Of a DNA stretch of 64,000 nucleotides, positions 47,761-58,556 are shown in pieces. A program made the position numbers and the translations under genes. The notes under the pieces are model-generated. The model did not search any database and was not told the DNA's origin. It saw only the letters and a list, made by a program, of their open reading frames with translations. Position 1 is the first letter of the stretch, and each line of letters opens with the position of its first letter. Origin of the DNA: Eupeodes corollae (lineage: Eukaryota > Arthropoda > Insecta > Diptera > Syrphidae); NCBI RefSeq assembly GCF_945859685.1, contig NC_079147.1, forward strand, positions 283,689,679 to 283,753,678. The letters are read 5' to 3'.

Positions 47761-48481
47761 AGATTTGTTTGTAGTTTCTCACTGTTGGATCAAATGAGGC
47801 TTGTTTTAGTGCACATAACGAAGAAGACTGATCAAGAAAATTTTTCATGAGATTTTGGATTTCCTCTAATTCATGGTGGCTTATGTCGACTTGTTCCATT
47901 ATTACATTAGATAAAGATTAAAGCACGAACTGCTCTACCAAAGGGTTTTCCTTGCAGCATCTTTGCAATAGAAACCGGGCACTCATTAACTCTTGAAGGC
48001 CACTTCAACTCATCAGAAAACCTATTAGAACAATATAGGACATTAACAGGTGAAATCCACCCAATCTGACTACACATTTTTATAGTTGGGATTCAGATGC
48101 GGCAACGATTTCCTTATTAATATGATACAATGAACAGCTGCAATCTTGTCGCGTATGGCAAATAGCTTATATCTCCAACAACTGATATTCATAGTGTGAA
48201 GAACAAAACGTTTAGCTTGTTTAATGTTTACCAAGTTCGTAGAACCAACCGTTCTGTATATAAATATGGCAAGGCTGCTTAGTATTGGAGACATGCATGA
48301 TGTGGGACGCACAACTGATAAAATGTTATGTCCTATTGCGATGCACTTCCTTTTTCTATTTTCAATGTTCGTTTTTTTTTTATATAAGAATTTCCGAAAA
48401 CGTTTTTAGGGTCTTAGTCTTATGTACATAATTGTCATCAACGTGTTTGAAAAAATCAAAACATGTTTGCTTTACAAACCT

Positions 48482-48961
48482 ATAGAGTTATTTTACAAAC
48501 TAAAACAAGTACAAACAAATTAATATGATTTTTCTATAGAAAATTTAATAAGCCTTAATTTTGCGTAAGATTATTTTTTGATACGACAAATAGTTTTCAA
48601 GATAAACCCGAAAAAAAAGAAGAAAACCTTATGTTTCTCTTCACTGCCCCTAGAGTTATTTTATTTTATAAACTATAATCTATACGAAAAAAATCATAGA
48701 AGCTTTCTTTATAAAATTTGATGAGCTTTAATTTTGTGGAAAACAAGTTTTTGATACAACAAATAGTTTTCGAGATAAACGTGAAAAATTGAAACAATCT
48801 GAATGTTTATTTTCACTGGATCATCTTTTTTTGGATCATTACCTGACATCCCTTAGTAAGTGTGCCAAGTTTCGAAACTGTAAGATTTTTGTTGAAGTGA
48901 AAATATTTATTAACTGAACTAACACTGCTTATTGTAAGAAAAACACTATAGTAACACTAGT
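48482..48961 (-). repeat. Right long inverted repeat of the Foldback-like element
   Basis: The reverse complement of the left arm, with the same two internal units (ATGTTTCTCTTCACTGCC near 48630, and a more decayed second unit near 48800). Some small indels separate the arms, so they are not recent perfect copies. Confidence 0.8.
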
Positions 48962-49259
48962 TTGAAACCAATAAATTTAATTATTGTCAAAATATTCAAG
49001 TCGATAATCAGTTCTTACCAACTATTAGTTTTTTATTAGGTTTTTAGTTTTTAATTGAGAAAGCTTCCATTTTTCTTAAAATTTTACCAGGTTTCAAAAA
49101 TATTATTTTTTAAAAAAACAAGCACTGAATTTCTTTAAAGTCCTTTCTGCATTCTTTGGTGTTATTATCTTTAAAACAAAATGTTTTTAAAATCTATTTC
49201 CCTACGAGTTCTTGTGAAAAAGCGTATTCCGAACGTAGATACGTATACGTATGAATATA

Positions 49260-50301
49260 AATGATGATTTTTTAAAAGCTATAGGAAAGTTTAAAAAAAA
49301 AACACAATCAATTCAGAAAAATGCATGAAATCTTTATTTGTATGGATACTACAGTCTATATAATTTCATATTTGAAGATTATTTTATGCAAATTTTGACC
49401 TTGACTCAGTCTTAAATTATCCAATTTTGGCATACTCTTTCCAACATTTATTCTTCTGAATAAGTGCTTCAATGTTATCTTCCCCGTCAATTGAAGCGGG
49501 CTTGTCTGTATGGACATGAGCTTAAACATAGCCCCACAAAAAATAGTCTAAAGGCGTTAAATAGCACGCTCTAGGCATCTAATCGAACGGTCCGAAACGT
49601 GAAATAAAATGTTTACTGAATTCGCCTCTCAATAAGTCCATTGTTGCTCGTGTTGTGTAGCATGTGGCACCGTCTTGTTGATACCACTTGTCATGCAAAT
49701 CAAGCTCTTGTATTGTGGGCAAACAAAAGTTAGATATCATCTCACGGTAGCGTTCACCATTCACAGTTACGTTACGACTCGCATCATCTTTGAAGAAGTA
49801 CGGTCCAATGATGCCACCATCAGCCCATAAACCCCACCAAACTGTGACTTTTTCTGGATGCATTGGTAGTTCTTGCAATGCTTCTGGCTGATATTTACTA
49901 TAAAATCGACAATTCTTCTTATTTACGTACCCATTGAGCCAAAATTAAGCTTCGTCGCTGAACACAATTTTCGATAAAAAATATGGATCTTCGGATAGCT
50001 TTCCTAAAGCCTATTTACCAAATATTTAATTTGCAGTTGGTCGTTCGGCTTCAAATCTTGCACCAGCTGTATTTTGAAAGGCATCACACCTAAATCCTTC
50101 GGCAAAACTTTTGACGTTGTTGAGTAACAGAGTCGCAATTGCTGCGAACGGCGACTGGCCGATACAGCTGAGATATTTTCTTCAGCTCGCACTCTACGTA
50201 AGCGTGTTGGTGGTTTAATGTCCAACAATGTAAATTTAGTCACAATAGCCCGAATAGCCGCTTCATTTTGTGATTAAACCAGTGTTCCCAAAAATACCCT
50301 T
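49260..50301 (-). mobile_element. Mariner M2 (rosa-like, DD41D), inside Helentron R10
   Basis: TA at 49258-49259 and 50302-50303. The right terminus ends TACCCTT. The left terminus is AATGATGATT, decayed from the M1 end AAGGGTGATT. At about 1.04 kb it is shorter than a full mariner, with small internal deletions. It is the best same-family guide for M1. Confidence 0.85.
49500..50250 (-). pseudogene. M2 mariner transposase, DD41D, broken
   Basis: Minus-strand order: RRSQQLRLCYSTTSKVLPKD; KIVFSDEA followed by a stop where His is expected; VNKKNCRFYSKYQPEALQEL; VTVWWGLWADGGIIGPYFFK; NVTVNGERYREM; and WYQQDGATCYTTRATMDLL with the second Asp near 49673. Then TPLDYFLWGYV has the third Asp near 49547, 42 codons on, so 41 residues lie between. 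A TAG replaces the Trp codon after GPFD, and a further stop follows GYV. All three catalytic Asp are readable, but the protein is not. Confidence 0.85.
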
Positions 50302-50405
50302 TATAATATAAGTTACAAAAAGTTGGACCTAAAAACATTGAAAAATCTTTAAATTGTCAATGAGAAAAATCGGACCAATTACAATATCTTCCTATGAAAA
50401 TGAAA

Positions 50406-50849
50406 AATTGTATTCACTAAAATTTTCGACTGTATTTTTTCTATAACTTTAAGAATTATAGTGATAATGTAATACTTAAAAGTCTAGGGGTGTTCAATTC
50501 CAATATCTGTGTGGCCAATTGTGATCAACACCTCTTAGGGAAATAATAGGGTCAGAAAGCTATTCTTGCAAAAATGCGAACACTGCAACTGCCAAATGGT
50601 TACTTCGGTGATCCTCTTTTGAGTACTGACGTGGTTTTAGCTTGTCAAATGTCAAAATAAGTTAATTTTATTATATTTTTACTTAGATCACTTAGACTAG
50701 GATTAAAAGTGCATTATATTACTGTGGATAGTAACTAATGTAGTAGATCTATAGTATAAAAATAGAATATTCTATTTCTTGGAATAAATTAGCATATAGA
50801 ACTTCAATTGGGAACAATTTAATCAAATATTTAATTCAAGTGATTTAAA
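50406..50849. other. Spacer without recognised features
   Basis: AT-rich sequence between the Helentron R10 end and the Jockey-type fragment. No motif or repeat family was seen. Confidence 0.5.
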
Positions 50850-51930
50850 AATGTGTCTTGAACAATTTTAAAAAAACCAACCCAACAAATTTAATTTGTA
50901 AATTCTCTTTCCTGATGCAACGGGAAATAGGTTCATTTCGACGTGTTGTTCGGGATGGAGCATTTCATCCAGTTTATAATGATAGTAGTAGAAGACATAA
51001 TATGTTAAGTTATGATGTCTCTTATAAACATCACTGAAAAGTATACTCTACGATCTTGAAGAGATTGTATTCCAAAGTTCAAACACCGAATACTATAGGA
51101 TTGTCTTGGAATCCTCCATTTTAACCTGAAGAAGTCATACTTAGTTAAAATCTTTTGAACTCTCTTGATTATATCCCTTGAATTAATAAAATACAGATTC
51201 TAGAATATGCTACAATACTTCAGAATCGAACTTACTAAGGACTTCTATAGTGAATTTAAGGTAAAGAGGTCTACAAATTCTTTAATTTGTTTTTTGATAC
51301 ATTCCAGCATTTTATTTACTTTGCTTGTCATAATATAGCCATAATGAGGATAAGATAAATCCTAGGTCTTTTTTTATTTCTCACTCTTTCTAACTCAATG
51401 CGATTGATACTTTAATCAAACTAAATTGAGTTGTAATTCCTGAAGCACGTCAATACTTAATACTTCAAAATGTTATGTATGAAGTTGATTCCAATCATCT
51501 AAGATTGCTAGATCTTTCAAAAGAAGTTTGAGGTCATCCGCAAAAACGTAGCAACTTGAGTCATTGAAAATATAAGGAATGTCATTTACAAAAAAAAGTA
51601 ATGGCCCTAAATGACTTCCTTGTGGAACCCCTGATGAAACAGTGATGTTATATAAATCGGGCAATCAATGTTTACTTTTTGGTGTCTACATGTCACATAT
51701 GATTCAAGCCACTTCAGTAAAAAAAAAAGAGTCAATATCTAGAGAGGATAATTAATGCATTAATACTTTATAATCTATTCTATCGAATGCTTTGCAGCGA
51801 CTGTGAAAATAATATTATTTTGGTTCATCTTTACCATATCTGAATTTATGTCATGAGTAATTAATGCTAAGTTTTACAGCAACCTTGAAAACACTACACA
51901 GAATGGCTATATTTCTGAACTGACGATTGC
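50850..51930 (-). mobile_element. Jockey-type RT fragment
   Basis: The minus strand reads FDRIDYKVLMH-like sequence near 51780, WLESYVTCRHQKVNI near 51680-51720, then TVSSGVPQGSHLGPLLFFVN and CYVFADDLKLLLKDL with an intact catalytic Asp pair (frame 51473-51664). A C-terminal stretch reads FGIQSLQDRRVYFSVMFIRD near 51050. Stops and shifts separate the pieces. The endonuclease and 5' end are missing, and the outer limits are approximate. It differs in sequence from the Jockey-type copy inside M1. Confidence 0.75.
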
Positions 51931-54929
51931 TGATCCATAAACATTGGCCTTTTGTAATTTTATCCGTTCAACAAATATTCATAATGCTTTTTGAGATAGA
52001 CTGTATCATTTTCGTCAGTATTTAAGAACAAAAATAGGGTTGTAATATATTGAATTACCTAAGATTTTTAGCGATTTTAAATTGATAGTTGACTCATGCA
52101 ATAAGGCTTAAATGGCTTAAGTTCTTTGGTAATTTTAGCCTTCTGTCTCAATTAAGCTGCCTTTTCTTGACACTACATATTTGTCGCATTAAGAAATTAA
52201 TAATCATTACAATCTTCGTATAATGTCATTGAAGACATCTTAAAACTTGGAAAGCAAAGAAAACCGTCATTTGGCATATCCGACAGGCTTTTTATGTCAC
52301 CGACTTCTCACACATGACACAGAGCTTCTTATTTTTTATTCTTTTAGTTTTTAAATCTTATTTTATATATGAAAGTAAATCATCCACATAACTATACAAA
52401 AACTCAAACCATATGGCAGAATTTAATTCAACCGCATTAAGAGCTCCTCCCAAGCCAATCTTTCTGCATTTAAGTTCATAAATTGATATAAATGACATCT
52501 ATACACTTCCCACACAATTCAGCCTCAGCATCACCATCAGAAGTCAAAAGATAGACACGGAGATAGAGGGATATAGGGCATCAAGAATTGTCAACTTTAT
52601 TCCCTGCCTATATTTTTCCCTTTGAATCTTTTTTCTTTTCTTCACTTTTAATTTTGTAAAGAAGACAAGGAAGAAGAAGAAGAAAATAATTACTACACTT
52701 GAAAGCCGCTTTTAATTAGTTTTACACTCATTTCATTAATTGACGACTGCTACTTCAACAAAAATGACGACAAGCGTTTAACTTCAATTAATGAAAATAC
52801 TTCTGATGGAAAGAGACTGGATGTGGCATCAAGTTCCACATGCAATGCACATTCCTCCTTCTTTTAGTTATAAGACCAAAAGATGTATAAATTTTGTGTT
52901 TCCCGTATCAATGTCAAGCCCTCTTGATGCAATGCGAAGACACCAAGATACACTGATGGATCATCATCATCCTCATCATCATCGTTGCGTCGCGTCGTCT
53001 AGAGAAGCGCCATCTCAAAATTTCGACTACTTGTCTGAAATCAAATACAAAAATTTCATCCGAAACCAAAAACAAAAAGCAATTGGTAATTAATGAACTT
53101 TCAAAATCATGTGTGTACCCTGTACGGTACGGACCCCTGCTTGATAATGAAGATGAACCTTTAAAAAAAGGCTACCAGCATCAGAATCCTCAAATAGACT
53201 TCTGTTTTCGTCTGGTAAATCGTCTCAGTGGTTGGTTAATGATGGTCTTCTAAATCGAAGATTATTGTTTCCCAGTGCCACTGGTGGTGTAATTGATTTG
53301 AATTCTGCTACGGTTGCGCGTAACAAAAAGAATAATAAATGAATGTGGGACTTTAAAGAAGAACCACACAGCACAAATCGATACCTACTCAAAGTTAAAT
53401 GATGAGACCTGATCTAATCTAAAAGACCTAAGGGCGGTTTCAATGCGTATCTATCATGATGATGATGCTTACTCACTTCACATCCTCTCAATAAATTTAT
53501 TTATTAAATCAAGGCGGCACTTTTCACAATTTTTAAATCGAGACAAGTGGACTGAAGATCCTTTTTTAAAATCCATTATGTGGAGTTTTTCATGGTTAAG
53601 AAAATTAAAGAAGAATACAAAAATGTAAAATAATATCCTTAAAATGTTTATTTATTTTTTTTTCATCGATAAGGAGCAGGAATTAAGGATTCAATGGGAC
53701 ATGTATTTGGGTATTTTGGTTTAGGATTTATGATGCAGATTGCATCCAGGTCAATTTTTTGCTACTGGATTTTCATTCTGGAGATAGCAGACTTGTGAAA
53801 CACACCGCCTTTTTGGTATTAATTTTGAATTAAATCTGTAACAGAATTTTTGTATGTGGAATGAAGGAAGAAATTATGCACCTGTCCTTTCTCCTAGGGT
53901 CCTAGACGCATTTCATTATTAATTTATCGGACTTACAATATGTGCATCTGACCGGCAGCGTCAGTGCGTCACAGCACCTGGATTTAATAAGAGAGATTAT
54001 TTTCAAGTTAGAGGGAATAGTGGAGCGAATTTGTAAGTGATCTTAATTTTTTATCAAACGTTTGCAAAATTGACATCAAATATTGTGTGAACTATGATTT
54101 GATTATCTAAAGGTGCACTTTTTCAATATGGGACCATTTTTGAACCTCATCGTCGAACTAAGACAATTTCCTGAGACAATTTTTTGTAACACTTATTTCT
54201 CCTATAAAGTGGAGAATTTACTGTGAATCATTTGAAATTGGAATTGATTGCTTTTAGTAGATTAAAGAAGTAAATTAAGGCAGATCTAGGGACCATCTTC
54301 AACCATCAGATGAACATTTTTGGAAGCAAGAATAATTTTTCTTTAAATGCTTAAATTTTTCCAAATTAAGAAAAGGCAAAACAGAATCAACTGAAACCCA
54401 AGCTATTACCACCGAGCATAATAGAAAATGGAAGTACGCCAGGCTTTAAATATCATTGGACACAGACATTTCTGAATAGGAAGAGTATATTATTATCGTA
54501 CTAAAATTTAAAATCTACAAATGGAAAAAAAAACGGAGACAGATTCGAAAAGTGAAAGGTTTTCAAATAAAGCCTTAAATAAAACATAAAACATTTGAGA
54601 TATTTCCAAAACCATTGTATGGGCTCGTAGTACAATCAAAATATTTATGAATGGAATAGCGGTTGACGCGTTGGACCCAATTTTTGATCACTGGGACCCA
54701 TGGTTTGCAAGGTAAAATTCCATTTCTTCCAATTCGGGCCAAAATAATCGGTAATCATTTAATCATGGCCATTACAAATAACATGACGTTCGCTTTCGTC
54801 GTCGAAAAAATATGGCCTAATAAAAACGCCACATGCATTCAAACAGCAACAAAACTTTTTTGAATAAAGTGGTTTGATTCATGAAACAAATATGGATTCT
54901 TCACAGGTCCGTTAATCTGGAAACAATCG
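51931..54929. other. Unique sequence, no supported gene
   Basis: A CATCATCATCCTCATCATCA run lies at 52962-52981. The longest plus-strand frame (52791-53093) crosses that run and shows no domain. 53640-54929 is AT-rich with nothing recognised. Confidence 0.45.
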
Positions 54930-55470
54930 AAGATCTAATGATGTAGAAATTTAGGGCTCTTTTTGAGCTAATTTTGTTCACTAATTCCGACCTGGTTCAA
55001 AAATCCATTCCCGCTCAAATGCTTTCGCAGCTTGATGTCAAGGAACACCCGAAGTTTGAGGGTTAAAGGATTTTTAAACTAAGTCGGAATATGAGCACTA
55101 AATTAACACAAAAAGAGCCCTAAATCACCTCATCATTACATTTTTAAAATTTTGGGGATATGGGCTTAAAAAAAAAACAATTTGGAGCTCCTCGAACGAA
55201 GAATAGCACTTAATGACCCAATCATTATAGTTTTTTTTAAATGTTGATTGGTTTAGAAAGTCTCCAAAAATTTGAAATATGTGACTCAATTCAGGGGGTA
55301 ATTGGTAAAGATAATAATTTGGAGTTTTGCTAACTTAGGAGCCGAAAAGTCTCCAAAAATTTCAAATATATGACTCAATTAAGGGGGTAAGGGGTGGAGA
55401 TAATAATTTGGAGTTTCGGTAACTTAGGAGCCCAAAAAGAGCCCTAAATTCTCTCATCATTAGTGTTTTT
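54930..55470. repeat. Short diverged tandem array, one 89-bp clean duplication
   Basis: AAAGTCTCCAAAAATTTGAA at 55257 recurs as AAAGTCTCCAAAAATTTCAA at 55346, an 89-bp step. Each is followed by ATGACTCAATT and AGATAATAATTTGGAGTTT. The AAAAAGAGCCCTAAAT..TCATCATTA word occurs near 55115 and 55434, with a decayed form near 55202. Non-coding. Confidence 0.75.
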
Positions 55471-56011
55471 AAATTATAAAGCTAAAGGTGTAGTATTTCC
55501 AGCTTTACGGCAACCAAGTCGGGATTAAATCATCTAGTCGCATTTCCAAATGATACATAACATGGGCTTCAATTCTTGAGCTATGTCCAATTCTTGAGAA
55601 CTCAGAGATATTGACTAATTTTGATAGTTTGCCACATACTTCTCATACTACTTCAAAGTTGTTAAGTAATTGAAAAACTTGATATTAACGTTTAAAGTCA
55701 AGAAAAATATTTAAACATTATCACATCACCTATGATATTTCATGATTTTGATGGGTTGATTAAATAAATCTAAATTAATTTTCTTAAAATTTAAGAATCT
55801 ATCAAAATGCATCCAATGGCATTGCAAAATACCGACTTTACAAGTAATTTCCAGCCTTAAGAGACTCCTTCTTCAAGTTCAAAATTAATAGAATGACCAG
55901 AACTTTAATTTTCAATTGACCGAATTTTTACAAAATACAAGTCCTTCATAATAATTTTATAAAAGTTCGGTACATTTTTGCATTAAAAAGTAAATGCTAC
56001 TTTTTTATTTT

Positions 56012-57356
56012 TTAACTTCCCATAGGAAGTTATTGTAATGGGTCCGATTTTCAAATTACAAATTTTGACATTTCTCGACGTTTCAAGGTCCCTAGAGTCG
56101 AAATAAAAGATTTTTAGAAAGATGTCTGTGCGTGCGTGTGTACGTACGTTCGTAAGTTAGCGACGTTTTTTCGTCGTCCATAGCTCAAGAACCAGAAGAG
56201 ATATCGATTTCAAATAAATTTTCTTATACAGTGATAAGGCAGAAAGATGCAGAAAGAGCTCTCAAGAAAATTGCGTGTATGGTTTTTTTTTAATATAGCA
56301 GTTTGAAAAAAAAGGTGCAAATATTAGTTAATCCTAAATATCTTACGAACCAAAAACGTTAGAGACTTTAATTAAATTTTATATTTTATATTGTAACGTG
56401 ATATCAAAGAAGTAAATTTTTTGAAAATAAAAACCATTTAACGGTTATTTTTATAAATCAAAAAAACTGGAAAAAGAAATTTGTCACGACTAAAATATGA
56501 TTTCATCTCCGAAACAATTTTGTGCAACGAAGAATAATGTTTTTGACATCTGATAAAATTTTGAGAAAAATTCAATTGACAAAATTGAATATCGATTCAA
56601 ATATCTTTTTAATAACTTAAAATTTAGGCTTCAAATTTATTTTATCTTATAAGAAATATTGTTTTCAACATTCTGAAAAATGTTGAGAAAAATAGAATTC
56701 ACAGTTTTTTTTTACAAAAAATAGAAACCTAAGCAAAAAAATATATAAGAGTTGTTAAAAATTGATTTTCAACTGAAATATCTTTTCAAAAATTGTAAAT
56801 ATTGGCTTAGTATTACTTTTATCTTTCAAAAAATATTGTTGTTGACATTCAATAATATTTTGAAAAAAATCGAATTGACAGTTTTTGTACAAAAAATTAA
56901 AAACCAAAAAAAATTTAACAAAAGGTTGTAAAAATTGATTTTCGACTCAAATATGTTTTGAAAAATTTGAAATATTTGCTTCAAATTAATTTTATCTTAT
57001 AAGAAATATTGTTTTCAACATTCGATAAAATTTTGTAAGATATCGAATTGTCATTTTTTTTATAAAAAATAAAATCTAAAACTTGGTAAAAATTTACTTT
57101 CGACTCAAAAAGCTTTTCAAAAATGAAAAATATTGGCTTCAAACTTATTTTATTTCACAGAAAATATTGTTTTCGATATTTAGAAATTTTAATATAAAAA
57201 TCCAACAGTCCGTTTTTTCATAAACAATAAAATCTGCAAAAAATAGTACGCAAATTTGGTAAAAATTGATAAGAGTACATATAGACAAACTTTTAAGCAA
57301 GACAAATCGACAGACGGGATGGGAAGTTATCAGTGTGGGTCGCATCCCAGCCTCTT
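56012..57356 (-). mobile_element. Helentron copy R9 (full-length, non-autonomous)
   Basis: Best-preserved ends. The 3' end is TTAACTTCCCATAGGAAGTT at 56012, a perfect 7-bp stem with a 4-base loop, followed by ATTGTAATGGGTCCGATTT. The 5' end is GACGGGATGGGAAGTTATCA then GTGTGGGTCGCATCCCAGCC. It holds about four core units stepping by about 174 bp (near 56585, 56757, 56931, 57090). Insertion is into a T-rich site. There is no coding sequence. Confidence 0.88.
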
Positions 57357-58400
57357 TTTTTAATAATAGTTTACATCATATTTTTGAAAAATATTTCTAG
57401 CATTTAACAGTTGAGTTTCTTTAAAGACGCCTGTAAATTAATTTTCTATCGGGTTTGAGTGACTTAAAGCTAGTTTTTTTCCTTCAAAATGAGGTTAGAT
57501 CGTTTTACCTTCATGTAGTACCTAAATACCAGTAAATTCATAGTCATGATAGTGTTCAAAGTTTTTAATGGGTTATACGCAGTTACATTTAAAAAAAACT
57601 GCAGTATTACATCTTCGAAGAATTTAAATATATGTGAAATGTTGACAAAATAAAATGCAGGACTTTTTAAGATATAAAAATGACCATGTAAAAAGTTTGT
57701 TTTCAAAAACTTAAACGCCATTTGATTTCTCAAAAAAAAAATATCAATTCTTCAAAAATATTATTTGAAAATATTTAAACCGTGTTTTTTTTTTATAAAA
57801 TTTTCCCATTTCAGGTAACAACTATTTTTGTTACGCAGTTATTTACAACTAATGAATTTACGTTTTATGTTTCAATTTTGTAAAAAAAATTATGACCCAT
57901 TTTTAAGATAGCACATATTTCATATATTTTTAAAAACCAAAAATAAATAACAATGAAATATTTTATAAGCAAATATATATTTTTGAGAAAAATTAAAAAC
58001 ACAAACGGTTCTATTGATGTGGCCTTCTGGAGTAATAATATTTATATTTTTGATTATAGTAATTTTTGTATTGAAAAAACTTTAGCGAGCATTTAAAAAA
58101 AAACTATTGGTTTGTTTTTGAGAAAATTCAAATTTTACTTATTTTTAGTATTCTAATTTAATAAAAAATGCTTAACGCTAATCGGCTCAAAATTTTAATT
58201 TGCAAATTTGAATTCTATCGACCCAATGCTGTAAAGGCCTGCAAAAATGGAATGGATGTACACAATATTTTCGATTTCTCTACCATCATAATTGAATGTT
58301 TGATTAAAACCTTGAGTTAAACATTATTACGATTGAAAAACTTGTATTCTTATTATGTCAGAAGTGAAAAATCTTACATATTGGTTAAAAAATATTGTAA
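57357..58400. other. AT-rich spacer, nothing recognised
   Basis: Very AT-rich. The 87-codon minus-strand frame at 57470-57733 has no motif. No repeat family from elsewhere in the window was identified. Confidence 0.45.
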
Positions 58401-58407
58401 ATAAATT

Positions 58408-58556
58408 AGCGCAACAGCTATTAGAGAACCAGGCCCTAGTGACAACTTAACCAACAGAACTTATGCCGAAACCGACCGGCTAAATTTAAAAAGCACTTTT
58501 CATGTCAAAAATTACTCTTTTAGGATTTGTCAATTACTCACAGGCAATACCAGTAA
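58408..58556 (-). mobile_element. SINE copy 4 (decayed, partial)
   Basis: GCGCAACAGCTATTAGAGAA, CCAGGCCCTAGTGACAACTT, AAAAAGCACTTTTCATGTCA and AGGATTTGTCAATTACTCAC follow the reverse complement of the SINE body in order. The tRNA head is missing and the copy is strongly diverged. Confidence 0.7.

Larger units (their letters stand above)
46644..48961. mobile_element. Foldback/Galileo-like element with long inverted repeats
   Basis: The arms 46644-47117 and 48482-48961 are inverted copies of each other. Shared blocks include AACTTGGCACACTTACTAAG, GAAACAAT..TTCACGTTTATCTCGAAAACTATTTGT and GATATTAATTTGTTTGTACT. The outer ends read ACTGGTG and, inverted, ACTAGTG. A 7-bp direct repeat TTGAAAC flanks it (46637-46643 and 48962-48968), the duplication size I recall for Galileo-type Foldback elements. 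The 1.36-kb centre has minus-strand protein relics. Arms with internal tandem units plus a decayed centre fit the Foldback class. Confidence 0.75.
48969..50405 (+). mobile_element. Helentron copy R10, split by mariner M2
   Basis: Left part 48969-49259: a core unit (CAAGTCGATAATCAGTTCTT), GTCCTTTCTGCATTCTTTGG and the CGAACGTAGATACGTATACG block. Right part 50302-50405: GGACCTAAAAACATTGAAAA, AAATCGGACCAATTACAATA and a decayed hairpin TCTTCCTATGAAAA. The mariner between them is bounded by TA. The Foldback-like element ends just outside the left part. Confidence 0.75.

Noticed and set aside
52791..53093. 100-codon plus-strand open frame with a His run
   Set aside because: The His run is an ATC/CAT triplet repeat, and the rest has no motif.
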